Of a stretch of DNA of 9,732 bases, positions 1-6,885 are shown in pieces. A model generated the notes under the pieces. That model was not told the DNA's origin. It saw nothing but the letters and a program-made list of their open reading frames with translations, and made no database searches. Source of the stretch: Savagea sp. (GTDB taxonomy: Bacteria > Bacillota > Bacilli > Bacillales_A > Planococcaceae). The stretch covers positions 1 through 9,732 of the forward strand of contig JASKZX010000029.1 in the NCBI GenBank assembly GCA_030147435.1, in the 5' to 3' direction. Positions within the stretch are counted from its first letter, which is position 1; every line of letters begins with the position of its first letter. Position numbers and translations under genes: made by a program.

Positions 1-63
1 GGTATTATAATAAGGAAGAGATTTATTTTGCGAATCGTTCGTAAGAGTAAATCGAAGAATTTG

Positions 64-103
64 AGCAACTTTTTAACCCCTAAGGGTATATTTGTGATAT
101 AAT
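64..103 (+). promoter_or_regulatory. trxA promoter, extended -10, Spx-type
   Basis: A perfect -10 hexamer TATAAT lies at 98-103 and is preceded by TG at 95-96, giving an extended -10 (TGATATAAT). No acceptable -35 hexamer sits 16-18 bases upstream; that stretch holds ACCCCTAAGGGT (76-87), an imperfect palindrome. AGCA occurs at 64-67, about -46 to -43 if transcription starts near 110. In B. subtilis, Spx-activated promoters such as trxA and trxB carry an AGCA element at about -44 and poor -35 boxes, so disulfide-stress control by Spx is a reasonable inference. The -10 is clear; the Spx assignment is not proven. Confidence 0.6.
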
Positions 104-142
104 CACTCACAGAGTTGTTTATTTTAAAGGAGGATTTTAACA

Positions 143-457
143 ATGGCAATTATTGATGCAACAGATGAAACATTCCAAGAGGCAATCGCAGAAGGTACAG
201 TACTCGTAGACTTCTGGGCACCATGGTGTGGACCATGTAAAATGATCGCTCCTGTACTTGAAGAAGTAGCAGAAGCTGTAGAAGGTAAAGCGAAAGTTGT
301 AAAAGTGAACGTTGACAACAACCAACAAACAGCAGCAGCTTTCGGCGTTATGTCAATTCCAACACTTATCGTGTTCAAAGACGGAGAAGCTGTAGATAAA
401 GCAGTTGGCTTCAACCCGAAAGAAGCACTCGTTGAATTAATCGAGAAAAACTTATAA
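143..457 (+). CDS. trxA: thioredoxin
   Basis: Thioredoxin, the small cytosolic disulfide reductase that is recycled by thioredoxin reductase and reduces ribonucleotide reductase, peroxiredoxins and oxidised proteins. The 104-residue length is exactly that of the family. The active site WCGPCK has its redox cysteines at residues 29 and 32 in the usual context [12 protein letters not shown], and the conserved cis-proline is in the MSIPT segment near residue 74. One thioredoxin fold fills the protein, with no signal peptide or extension. The ATG start is supported by a near-perfect ribosome site AAAGGAGG at 126-133. The gene has its own extended -10 promoter upstream and a strong terminator just after the stop, so it is probably transcribed alone. 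Its place directly before uvrC is as in other Bacillales. Identification is very secure. Confidence 0.98.
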   Translation: MAIIDATDETFQEAIAEGTVLVDFWAPWCGPCKMIAPVLEEVAEAVEGKAKVVKVNVDNNQQTAAAFGVMSIPTLIVFKDGEAVDKAVGFNPKEALVELIEKNL

Positions 458-463
458 TTCATG

Positions 464-495
464 AAAAGCTAAGGACATGTGCCTTAGCTTTTTTT
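464..495 (+). terminator. intrinsic terminator after trxA
   Basis: The arms AAGCTAAGG (466-474) and CCTTAGCTT (482-490) form a perfect 9-bp stem with a 7-base loop. An unbroken run of seven T follows from 489 to 495, with matching A residues on the 5' side. It starts seven bases after the trxA stop codon and separates trxA from uvrC. Confidence 0.93.
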
Positions 496-500
496 GTTCC

Positions 501-528
501 TTGAAAATGTTTCTTTACTTAGGATAAG
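501..528 (+). promoter_or_regulatory. possible uvrC promoter
   Basis: TTGAAA (501-506) and GATAAG (523-528) are separated by 16 bases and lie between the trxA terminator and the uvrC start. The -35 is good and the -10 is mediocre (4 of 6). No LexA/DinR box of the form GAAC-N4-GTTC was seen in this gap, so SOS control is not supported here. Confidence 0.4.
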
Positions 529-557
529 GTAGAGATAAAAGAGAAGTAGGTGAAACA

Positions 558-2348
558 ATGAATGCTTTAATAGAAGAGAAGTTAAAATTATTACCTGAAC
601 TCCCCGGTTGTTATTTAATGAAAGATCTCAACGGAACAGTTATTTATGTCGGGAAAGCAAAAAAACTTAACAATCGAGTCCGTAGTTATTTCACTGGCTC
701 TCATGATACGAAAACGGCGCGACTCGTTGCAGATATTACAGATTTTGAATATATCGTCACCCAATCTGAAGTAGAGTCTCTCATTTTAGAGCTCCATTTA
801 ATTAAACGGTACGACCCAAAATACAATATTATGTTGAAAGACGATAAGTCGTATCCTTATATACAGTTAACGAATGAACGGCATCCGCGTTTACTCGTTA
901 CTCGTGATGTGAAGAAAAATAAAGGGAAGTTTTTCGGGCCGTATCCGAATGCGCAAGCTGCAAGTGATACGAAGCGTTTATTAGACCGGATGTATCCTTT
1001 TCGAAAATGTCGCACATTACCGAAAAAAGAATGTCTCTATTATCATATTGGCCAATGCCTCGCTCCTTGTATTCGAGAAGTGCCTGAAACGACGTACGAA
1101 GAGATGACAAAAGAAGTGACTCGATTTTTAAAAGGGGGCTACAAAGACGTTAAAAAAGAACTCACAAAGAAAATGTATGCAGCTTCTGAAGCACTCGATT
1201 TTGAACGAGCTCAAGAATACCGCGATCAAATTGCAAGTATCGAAGCGCTCATGGAACGTCAAACGATGGCATTAAATGACTTTGTTGACCGTGACGTGTT
1301 CGGGTATGCCGTAAAAGATGGTTGGATGTGTGTACAAGTATTTTTCATCCGCCAAGGAAAGTTAATCGAACGTGACGTATCTATTTTTCCTTCGCATGCG
1401 GAACCGAAAGAGGAGTTACTCACCTTTATTGCGCAATTTTATAGTTCTGGTCGACATTTATTGCCACAAGAACTTCTTTTACCGAAAGGTACTCGACAAG
1501 ATATATTAGAAGAAGCACTCGATGTGAAAACGCATATTCCTCAACGAGGTAAAAAACATGATCTCGTTTTATTAGCTCATCAAAATGCTGAAATTGCATT
1601 AAATGAAAAGATGACACTCGTCGAGCGAGAATATGAACGAACGATCGGTGCGTGTGAAGAAATAGGAGAAGCGTTAAATATTGCGACACCTTTTCGTATT
1701 GAAGCATTCGATAACTCTCACACGTATGGTGTTGAACCTGTTTCAGCGATGGTTGTCTATGAAGACGGCCGCCCGAAACGAAACGATTATAGGAAGTTCA
1801 AAATAAAAGAAGCAGCTGCTCACGACGACTACGGCGCGATGCGGGAAGTCATTCGAAGAAGATATACGCGGATGTTGAAAGAGAAAGAAACGCCACCAGA
1901 TTTAATTTTAATCGATGGTGGTGTCGGTCAACTCGCAGCCGCTCGAGAGATTGTAGAAGATGAACTCGGGTTAACGATTCCTGTTGCAAGTTTAGCAAAA
2001 GATGAAAAACATAATACCGATGAATTGTTATTTGGAGAACCACCTGAAGTGATTCCAATGAAAAAGACGAGTGACGGTTTTTATTTATTACGTCGCATTC
2101 AAGATGAAGTGCACCGATTTGCGATTACGTTTCATCGTCAACGTCGTAGTCAATCTGCTTTTACATCGGTTCTTGATGAGATACCAGGTATTGGACCAGC
2201 ACGAAAAAAGAAGTTACAACTTACTTTTTCTTCTATAGAAGAAATAAAAAAAGCGACACGCGAGGAACTCGAGCGTGCCGGCTTACCGAAAAACGTAGCA
2301 AATTCGGTCGTGCATTATTTCCAAACAAAAAAGAATGACGAGTCTTAG
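558..2348 (+). CDS. uvrC: excinuclease ABC subunit C (UvrC)
   Basis: Nuclease of nucleotide excision repair: recruited by UvrB at a lesion, it cuts the damaged strand 3' and then 5' of the damage. The 596-residue protein is full length. In order it has the N-terminal GIY-YIG nuclease domain (GCYLM at 17-21, IYVGKAKKL from 29, probable metal-binding Glu78), a four-cysteine cluster (C151, C159, C167, C171) matching the iron-sulfur site known in UvrC, a UVR helical pair around 200-232 for UvrB contact, the RNase H-like second nuclease domain with D385 (FDNS), D453 (IDGG) and H519 (DEVHR), and a C-terminal helix-hairpin-helix pair from about 538 ([12 protein letters not shown]). The ribosome site before the ATG is weak (AGTAGGTG, 545-552). 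The gene appears to be transcribed alone and its stop overlaps the end of the opposing yslB. In the nuclease motif, His80 stands where E. coli and B. subtilis have Asn. Confidence 0.98.
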   Translation: MNALIEEKLKLLPELPGCYLMKDLNGTVIYVGKAKKLNNRVRSYFTGSHDTKTARLVADITDFEYIVTQSEVESLILELHLIKRYDPKYNIMLKDDKSYPYIQLTNERHPRLLVTRDVKKNKGKFFGPYPNAQAASDTKRLLDRMYPFRKCRTLPKKECLYYHIGQCLAPCIREVPETTYEEMTKEVTRFLKGGYKDVKKELTKKMYAASEALDFERAQEYRDQIASIEALMERQTMALNDFVDRDVFGYAVKDGWMCVQVFFIRQGKLIERDVSIFPSHAEPKEELLTFIAQFYSSGRHLLPQELLLPKGTRQDILEEALDVKTHIPQRGKKHDLVLLAHQNAEIALNEKMTLVEREYERTIGACEEIGEALNIATPFRIEAFDNSHTYGVEPVSAMVVYEDGRPKRNDYRKFKIKEAAAHDDYGAMREVIRRRYTRMLKEKETPPDLILIDGGVGQLAAAREIVEDELGLTIPVASLAKDEKHNTDELLFGEPPEVIPMKKTSDGFYLLRRIQDEVHRFAITFHRQRRSQSAFTSVLDEIPGIGPARKKKLQLTFSSIEEIKKATREELERAGLPKNVANSVVHYFQTKKNDES

Positions 2349-2758
2349 TCGAGCGTTTCTCGTGCATCCCATTTCATTTCATATGTAACGATCTCTTCTT
2401 CGATATGTTTCGTACCGTAACATTCTGTTAGCTGTTTTGTTAGTTGTTGGTGTTGTTCTGCGATAAAACCTGCTTCTAATTGGCAGGAGCTTGCTTGGAA
2501 TGTTGTATCATTTGAACGGTCGACACGAAAAATGATCGTATTTTCTTTTTCCTCTTGGATTGTTAATGTGCCCCAACCTGCTTGGTTGAAAAATTCTGGG
2601 AGTTCATCCATTGAAAAAATAGGAAATTGTCGAGCGACTTCTTTTCCTGCCCAATACAAAATGTCATCTTCGTGTTTTCCTAGAATTGATGGTAATACTT
2701 GGTTGCGTAAAATCTCGTAACCGAGGTGTGATTCGCAGTCCGTTACTTCATTTTTCAT
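2345..2758 (-). CDS. yslB: YslB-family protein (DUF2507)
   Basis: Small cytosolic protein of unknown function, 137 residues, the only clear leftward gene here. It is recognised by blocks shared with B. subtilis Ysl[13 protein letters not shown] from residue 35, [10 protein letters not shown] at 56-65 and [11 protein letters not shown] at 92-102. The family (DUF2507) is thought to adopt a V4R-like ligand-binding fold; that is family knowledge and no ligand is known. There are no membrane segments or signal peptide. On the minus strand AGAAAGGA (complement of 2770-2777) sits 11 bases before the ATG and supports the start. The gene lies between uvrC and sdhC, the same place it holds in B. subtilis apart from lysC. 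It converges on uvrC with a 4-base overlap of stop codons and diverges from sdhC, so the region 2759-2965 serves both. The link with respiration or repair is positional only. Confidence 0.88.
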   Translation of the reverse strand: MKNEVTDCESHLGYEILRNQVLPSILGKHEDDILYWAGKEVARQFPIFSMDELPEFFNQAGWGTLTIQEEKENTIIFRVDRSNDTTFQASSCQLEAGFIAEQHQQLTKQLTECYGTKHIEEEIVTYEMKWDARETLD

Positions 2759-2793
2759 GAAACGTCCAGTCCTTTCTATTCAAACTCTAAAAA

Positions 2794-2823
2794 ATTGTGC
2801 TTAAAAAGTGAAGAAATGTTCAA
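2794..2823 (-). promoter_or_regulatory. possible yslB promoter
   Basis: Read on the minus strand, TTGAAC (complement of 2818-2823) and CACAAT (complement of 2794-2799) are separated by 18 bases. The -35 matches 5 of 6 and the -10 only 4 of 6. It lies 35 bases upstream of the yslB start codon, back to back with the sdh promoter. The assignment is weak. Confidence 0.3.
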
Positions 2824-2840
2824 AAATTTGTTTCATCGCC

Positions 2841-2869
2841 TTGACCTTGTGTTCGAGCAAGAGTACAAT
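2841..2869 (+). promoter_or_regulatory. sdhCAB promoter (SigA type)
   Basis: TTGACC (2841-2846) and TACAAT (2864-2869), each 5 of 6 to consensus, are separated by an ideal 17 bases. Transcription should begin near 2876, leaving a leader of about 90 bases before the sdhC start. The spacer contains TCGAGCAAGA (2853-2862), which recurs in the promoter at 6258-6286. Confidence 0.85.
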
Positions 2870-2882
2870 GAAACTGTAATCA
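2869..2882 (+). promoter_or_regulatory. possible CcpA (cre) site over the sdh start point
   Basis: TGAAACTGTAATCA agrees with the cre consensus TGWAANCGNTNWCA at 9 of 11 specified positions; the central CG is TG and one T is A. It begins at the last base of the -10 box and covers the predicted start of transcription, where bound CcpA would block initiation. Glucose repression of the TCA branch makes this plausible, but a two-mismatch cre can arise by chance. Confidence 0.35.
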
Positions 2883-2896
2883 CATTGTACCATGAA

Positions 2897-2956
2897 GAAG
2901 GGTGTCGGCAAAGTTTCCATGTGAGACGGGACCGCAGCCTTCAATTATAAGGGAGG
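2897..2956 (+). promoter_or_regulatory. sdhC leader with alternative pairings near the ribosome site
   Basis: CCTTC at 2938-2942 can pair with GAAGG at 2897-2901, or its CCTT can pair with AAGG at 2949-2952, which is the left edge of the ribosome site GGGAGG (2951-2956). The two pairings exclude each other. Between them GTTTC (2913-2917) can form a small hairpin with GAGAC (2923-2927, with a G-U pair). The stems are short and no known riboswitch class was recognised. The very G-rich ribosome site is also the sort of target a C-rich small RNA such as FsrA uses in B. subtilis; no such RNA gene is seen here. Confidence 0.25.
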
Positions 2957-2965
2957 GTAAAGGAC

Positions 2966-3577
2966 TTGTCGAGAGAATCAGACTTTTACTTACGTCGTCT
3001 TCATTCATTGCTCGGGGTCATTCCAATTGGGTTATTCTTGACTCAACACTTAATCATTAACTATTTTTCAACGCGTGGTGAAGACGCATTCAACGCAGCA
3101 TCCGATTTTATGGGTAGTTTACCGTTCTTGTACGCTTTAGAGTGGGTTGTTATTTATATTCCATTACTATTCCACGCATTTTACGGAGTGTACATCGCTT
3201 TCACAGCGAAGAGCAACACGAAGGCTTTCAGTACATATCGTAACTGGATGTTCCTTCTCCAACGTATCACAGGAGTATTCTTAGTTATCTTCATTGCATG
3301 GCACTTATGGCAAACACGTATCCAAAAAGCGCTTGGAGCAGAAGTTAACTACGATATGATGGCAGATGTGTTCTCAAGCACAGGAATGATTGTCTTCTAC
3401 ATCGCAGGTGTATTAGCAGCAACATTCCACTTAGCGAACGGTTTATGGGGCTTCTCAGTTACATGGGGAATCCTTCAGTCGCCACACTCACAGAAAGTAT
3501 TTTCTTACATTTCCGTGATCGCATTCGTTATTTTAGCGTTCATCGGTATTAGCGCAATCTTCGGATTCGTTAACTAA
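2966..3577 (+). CDS. sdhC: succinate dehydrogenase cytochrome b558 subunit
   Basis: Membrane anchor of succinate:menaquinone reductase (complex II); it carries two haem b groups and passes electrons from SdhB to menaquinone. The 203-residue protein has five hydrophobic membrane helices, as expected for the single-anchor Bacillus type, so no sdhD is needed. His28, His70, His113 and His155 fall at the same positions as the four haem-ligand histidines of B. subtilis SdhC, and the start RRLHSLLGVIPIG is typical. The start codon is TTG, chosen because GGGAGG (2951-2956) lies nine bases upstream, the conserved N-terminal block begins immediately after it, and no ATG is suitably placed. It is the first gene of the sdhCAB operon, 79 bases before sdhA. 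The TTG start may limit synthesis of the anchor, though this is inference. Confidence 0.96.
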   Translation: MSRESDFYLRRLHSLLGVIPIGLFLTQHLIINYFSTRGEDAFNAASDFMGSLPFLYALEWVVIYIPLLFHAFYGVYIAFTAKSNTKAFSTYRNWMFLLQRITGVFLVIFIAWHLWQTRIQKALGAEVNYDMMADVFSSTGMIVFYIAGVLAATFHLANGLWGFSVTWGILQSPHSQKVFSYISVIAFVILAFIGISAIFGFVN

Positions 3578-3640
3578 TTGAGTAAGAATACTTCATGTAC
3601 TTTCGGTTTTTGGAAAATTTTAAGATTAATGTAAAATATT

Positions 3641-3646
3641 GAGGAG
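3641..3646 (+). promoter_or_regulatory. ribosome site that decides the sdhA start
   Basis: GAGGAG lies ten bases before ATG at 3657. An in-frame TTG at 3639 would give six extra residues, but it overlaps this site and has none of its own, so ATG 3657 is preferred. Confidence 0.85.
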
Positions 3647-3656
3647 TGAAACAATA

Positions 3657-5399
3657 ATGGCAAAAGGCAGATTGATTGTCGTCGGTGGAGGACTTGCAGG
3701 TCTCATGTCTACGATCAAAGCGGCGGAGGCTGGCACACCAGTTGACTTATTTTCATTAGTTCCTGTAAAACGTTCCCACTCCGTATGTGCTCAAGGAGGC
3801 ATTAACGGTGCTGTTAACACTAAAGGGGAAGGTGACTCACCTTGGATCCACTTCGACGATACAGTCTACGGTGGAGACTTCTTAGCGAACCAGCCACCTG
3901 TTAAAGCGATGGCTGAAGCAGCACCAGGAATCATTCACTTATTCGACCGTATGGGTGTTATGTTCAACCGTACACCAGAAGGTCTCTTAGACTTCCGTCG
4001 TTTCGGGGGAACATTACACCACCGTACAGCATTCGCTGGAGCAACGACAGGACAACAGTTATTATACGCATTAGACGAGCAAGTTCGTCGTCACGAATCA
4101 GAAGGTCTCGTTGAAAAGTATGAAAACTGGGAATTCCTCGGCGTTATTTTAGACGACGATGGGGTATGTCGCGGTATTAAAGCACAAAACTTACGTACGA
4201 TGGAAATTCAAGCATTCCGTGGGGATGCAGTAATTATGGCTACAGGTGGACCAGGAATCATCTTCGGTAAATCAACGAACTCAATGATCAACACTGGTTC
4301 AGCAGCTTCTATCGTTTACCAACAAGGTGCAAAATATGCAAACGGTGAATTCATTCAAATTCACCCAACAGCAATTCCAGGAGATGACAAACTCCGTTTA
4401 ATGAGTGAATCAGCTCGTGGAGAAGGTGGACGTGTTTGGACTTACAAAGACGGTAAACCTTGGTACTTCTTAGAGGAAAAATATCCGAACTACGGAAACC
4501 TCGTACCACGTGACATTGCGACACGTGAAATCTTTGACGTGTGTGTGAACCAGAAACTCGGAATCAACGGTGAAAACATGGTTTACTTAGACCTTTCACA
4601 TAAAGATCCGAAAGAATTAGACATTAAACTCGGTGGTATTATCGAGATTTATGAAAAATTCGTAGGGGAAGACCCACGTAAAGTACCGATGAAAATCTTC
4701 CCAGCTGTTCACTATTCAATGGGTGGACTTTGGGTAGACTACGATCAGCATACAAACATCCCTGGATTATTCGCAGCGGGTGAAGCTGATTATTCACAAC
4801 ACGGTGCTAACCGTTTAGGTGCTAACTCATTACTTTCAGCGGTATACGGCGGAACGGTCGCAGGACCACAAGCTGTAAAATACATCAATAACTTAGAGAA
4901 ATCATCAGAAGATATTTCTTCACGTATTTTTGATGCAGCTGTTAAAGATGAGCAGAAAGCATGGGATGATACACTTAAGATGGACGGTAAAGAAAATGCT
5001 TATGTTCTTCACAAAGAACTCGGTGAGTGGATGACGAAGTACGTAACAGTTGTTCGCGAAAACGAAACTTTACAGAAGACAGATGACAAAATCCAAGAAT
5101 TGCTTGAGCGTTACAACGACATTAGCATTACGGATACGTCACGTTGGTCAAACCAAGGGGCAAACTTTACACGTCAATTGAAAAACATGCTTTACTTAGC
5201 GCGTGTTATTACACTCGGAGCGTTAAAACGTGATGAGAGTCGTGGAGCACACTACAAACCAGCATTCCCAGATCGTAACGACGAGGAGTTCCTCAAAACG
5301 ACGATTGCAGAATTCGATGGTGAATCAGCTCCAATTATTTCATATGAAGAAGTTGACGTATCATTAATTGAGCCACGTAAACGTGACTACACTAAATAA
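3657..5399 (+). CDS. sdhA: succinate dehydrogenase flavoprotein subunit
   Basis: Catalytic subunit of complex II on the cytoplasmic face of the membrane: oxidises succinate to fumarate and passes electrons through FAD to SdhB. From ATG 3657 the protein has 580 residues, normal for the family. It opens with the FAD-binding Rossmann motif VVGGGLAGL (residues 8-16). His41 in RSHSVCAQGG is the expected covalent FAD attachment site. The dicarboxylate site is complete: His236 (IQIHPTAIPG), Arg254 (SARGEGGR, the proton-transfer arginine), His352 (AVHYSMGG) and Arg386 (ANRLGANS). The C-terminal region keeps ARVITLGALKRDESRGAHY, a typical helical-domain block. It is very similar throughout to the Bacillus protein as remembered. 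It follows sdhC after 79 bases without a terminator and precedes sdhB by 16 bases, so all three are co-transcribed. Confidence 0.97.
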   Translation: MAKGRLIVVGGGLAGLMSTIKAAEAGTPVDLFSLVPVKRSHSVCAQGGINGAVNTKGEGDSPWIHFDDTVYGGDFLANQPPVKAMAEAAPGIIHLFDRMGVMFNRTPEGLLDFRRFGGTLHHRTAFAGATTGQQLLYALDEQVRRHESEGLVEKYENWEFLGVILDDDGVCRGIKAQNLRTMEIQAFRGDAVIMATGGPGIIFGKSTNSMINTGSAASIVYQQGAKYANGEFIQIHPTAIPGDDKLRLMSESARGEGGRVWTYKDGKPWYFLEEKYPNYGNLVPRDIATREIFDVCVNQKLGINGENMVYLDLSHKDPKELDIKLGGIIEIYEKFVGEDPRKVPMKIFPAVHYSMGGLWVDYDQHTNIPGLFAAGEADYSQHGANRLGANSLLSAVYGGTVAGPQAVKYINNLEKSSEDISSRIFDAAVKDEQKAWDDTLKMDGKENAYVLHKELGEWMTKYVTVVRENETLQKTDDKIQELLERYNDISITDTSRWSNQGANFTRQLKNMLYLARVITLGALKRDESRGAHYKPAFPDRNDEEFLKTTIAEFDGESAPIISYEEVDVSLIEPRKRDYTK

Positions 5400-5415
5400 G
5401 AGAGGGGATTAATCA

Positions 5416-6177
5416 ATGAGCGACGTAGTTAAATTTGTGATTGTTCGTCAGGACAGTCCCGATTCAGAGCCATATGAAGAAGAGTTCGCACTTCCATACC
5501 GTCCGAATATGAACGTAATTTCAGCACTTATGGAAATTCGTCGTAACCCAGTGACAGCTGATGGTAAGAAAACGACACCAATCAACTGGGAAATGAACTG
5601 TTTGGAAGAGGTTTGTGGAGCTTGTTCGATGGTTGTTAACGGTCGTCCACGCCAGGCGTGTACAGCACTCGTCGATCAGTATGAGCAGCCAATTCGCTTA
5701 GAGCCAATGAAAACATTCCCTGTTGTACGTGACTTAGTTGTCGATCGTCAACAAATGTTTGACTCTTTACAGCGCGTAAAAGCTTGGGTACCGATCGATG
5801 GTACGTATGACCTCGGTGAAGGTCCACGTATGCCAGAGCGTAAACGTCAATGGGCATATGAGTTATCTAAATGTATGACATGTGGTGTCTGTTTAGAAGC
5901 TTGTCCAAACGTAAACGACAAAACAGACTTCATGGGACCAGCAATTATGAGCCAAGTTCGTCTCTTCAATACTCACCCAACAGGTGCAATGCATAAAGAC
6001 GAACGTTTAGAAGAAATTATGAAAGACGGTGGACTCGGTGAATGTGGTAACTCACAAAACTGTGTCGAAGCATGTCCAAAAGGTATTCCTTTAACGACAT
6101 CAATTGCTTCATTAAACCGTGCAACAACAGTTCATATGTTTAAGAAATTCTTCGGAAGCGACCATATGGTTGACTAA
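5416..6177 (+). CDS. sdhB: succinate dehydrogenase iron-sulfur subunit
   Basis: Electron-transfer subunit of complex II, linking the SdhA flavin to the SdhC haems. The 253-residue protein has an N-terminal ferredoxin-like domain with four cysteines for the [2Fe-2S] centre (C62, C67, C70, C82) and a C-terminal domain with CMTCGVCLEACP (C153, C156, C159, C163) and CGNSQNCVEACP (C210, C216, C220). The last seven supply the [4Fe-4S] and [3Fe-4S] centres in the usual arrangement, so all three clusters should form. AGAGGGG at 5401-5407 serves the ATG eight bases later. It is the last gene of sdhCAB, followed 14 bases after its stop by a strong terminator. Nothing appears truncated or altered. Confidence 0.97.
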   Translation: MSDVVKFVIVRQDSPDSEPYEEEFALPYRPNMNVISALMEIRRNPVTADGKKTTPINWEMNCLEEVCGACSMVVNGRPRQACTALVDQYEQPIRLEPMKTFPVVRDLVVDRQQMFDSLQRVKAWVPIDGTYDLGEGPRMPERKRQWAYELSKCMTCGVCLEACPNVNDKTDFMGPAIMSQVRLFNTHPTGAMHKDERLEEIMKDGGLGECGNSQNCVEACPKGIPLTTSIASLNRATTVHMFKKFFGSDHMVD

Positions 6178-6191
6178 TAAGAATTGTCGAG

Positions 6192-6226
6192 CGACTACTT
6201 TGTTTATTCAAAGTAGTCGTTTTTTT
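6192..6226 (+). terminator. intrinsic terminator of sdhCAB
   Basis: The arms CGACTACTTTG (6192-6202) and CAAAGTAGTCG (6209-6219) form a perfect 11-bp stem with a 6-base loop, followed by seven T (6220-6226). It closes the sdh operon. Confidence 0.95.
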
Positions 6227-6257
6227 GTACAAACTGATGAAACTTATAGTGAAATAG

Positions 6258-6286
6258 ATGACAGAAATTATCGAGCAAGATACAAT
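6258..6286 (+). promoter_or_regulatory. promoter of the thioesterase-racE gene run
   Basis: ATGACA (6258-6263) and TACAAT (6281-6286), each 5 of 6 to consensus, are 17 bases apart and sit between the sdh terminator and the next gene. Transcription should start near 6293. The last ten spacer bases, TCGAGCAAGA, repeat those in the sdh promoter. Confidence 0.75.
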
Positions 6287-6327
6287 ATAAGAGGAATGAA
6301 ACGAATCGAAGAGAGGGGAATGTTTCA

Positions 6328-6792
6328 ATGAAAGCAGCATATATCGAAGATTTTAATACGTGGAAAGAAGAATTTACTTTTTCGAGAGAGTTACCAGTAC
6401 GCGTTTTTGAAACAGATATGTTTGGCCATGTCAATAATACCGTCGTTTTTCAATATTTTGAATATATTCGTATTGAGTTTATGAAGGAAAGCGGACTGAT
6501 GGAACGTTGGACAAAAGAAGGTTCAACGACACAACCAGTCGTAGCGGATATTCAATGTGATTACGTACGACAAGTATTTTTTGGGGAAACGTTAACACTA
6601 TATATTAAGCCACATGTCATAGGAAACAGCTCCGTCGATCTTCATTACAAAGTAGAAAATGACAAAGGTGAAATCGTTTATGTCGGTCGTGGTGCACTCG
6701 TTCAAGTGAACCGTGAAACAGGCCGAGGAGAAGCATGGGATGAAGAGTCACGTGAAATCTTTTTATCTTATGGAGCAAAAGAAAGAAAATAA
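6328..6792 (+). CDS. hot-dog fold acyl-CoA thioesterase (4HBT/YbgC-like, YsmA position)
   Basis: Probable cytosolic acyl-CoA thioesterase of the 4-hydroxybenzoyl-CoA thioesterase group. The 154-residue protein is a single hot-dog domain. The signature VFETDMFGHVNNTVVFQYFEYIRIEF covers residues 26-51 and includes Asp30, the likely catalytic acid of this group, and His34, followed by the long hot-dog helix. The later strands (IQCDYVRQVFFGETL, 75-89, and the GRGALVQVN strand near 120-128) are also typical. AGAGGGG at 6312-6318 is nine bases before the ATG. It lies directly after sdhB, where B. subtilis has ysmA, so it is probably the ortholog; the substrate is unknown. No terminator separates it from racE, 93 bases on. 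Confidence 0.85.
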   Translation: MKAAYIEDFNTWKEEFTFSRELPVRVFETDMFGHVNNTVVFQYFEYIRIEFMKESGLMERWTKEGSTTQPVVADIQCDYVRQVFFGETLTLYIKPHVIGNSSVDLHYKVENDKGEIVYVGRGALVQVNRETGRGEAWDEESREIFLSYGAKERK

Positions 6793-6815
6793 AACGAGAG
6801 TAATATAAGAACAGC

Positions 6816-6844
6816 TTGCATGAAGTAGAAAAAGAGGCGACAAT
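6816..6844 (+). promoter_or_regulatory. weak candidate promoter before racE
   Basis: TTGCAT (6816-6821) and GACAAT (6839-6844) are 17 bases apart in the 93-base gap before racE. The -35 matches only 3 of 6 and the -10 matches 4 of 6, so racE may instead depend on the promoter at 6258-6286. Confidence 0.25.
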
Positions 6845-6885
6845 AAAGGGGATTATGGAGAATAAGAAAGTTAGAGGGATTTTGA

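Noticed and set aside
6..11. TATAAT near the left edge as a further -10 box
   Set aside because: Any -35 box would lie outside the window, and the sequence is A/T-rich; it cannot be judged.
84..89. GGGTAT, identical to a SigB -10 box, upstream of trxA
   Set aside because: B. subtilis trxA has a SigB promoter, but no GTTTAA-like -35 lies 12-15 bases upstream here (the stretch is GAGCAACTT).
124..462. Leftward 112-residue open frame opposite trxA
   Set aside because: It is the shadow of trxA: low-complexity Ser/Thr/Ala-rich translation, no ribosome site, and complete overlap with a certain gene.
2325..2361. Minus-strand terminator for yslB using ACGAG/CTCGT and the T-run in the complement of the uvrC end
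   Set aside because: The stem is only 5 bp with a 16-base loop, and the T-run begins five bases after it; too weak to call.
3610..3637. Internal promoter TTGGAA-16-TAAAAT before sdhA
   Set aside because: Transcription would start within or at the sdhA ribosome site, leaving no usable leader; A/T-rich chance match is more likely.
3639..3656. TTG start at 3639 extending SdhA by six residues
   Set aside because: It overlaps the GAGGAG ribosome site that serves ATG 3657, and the extension is not part of the conserved SdhA start.
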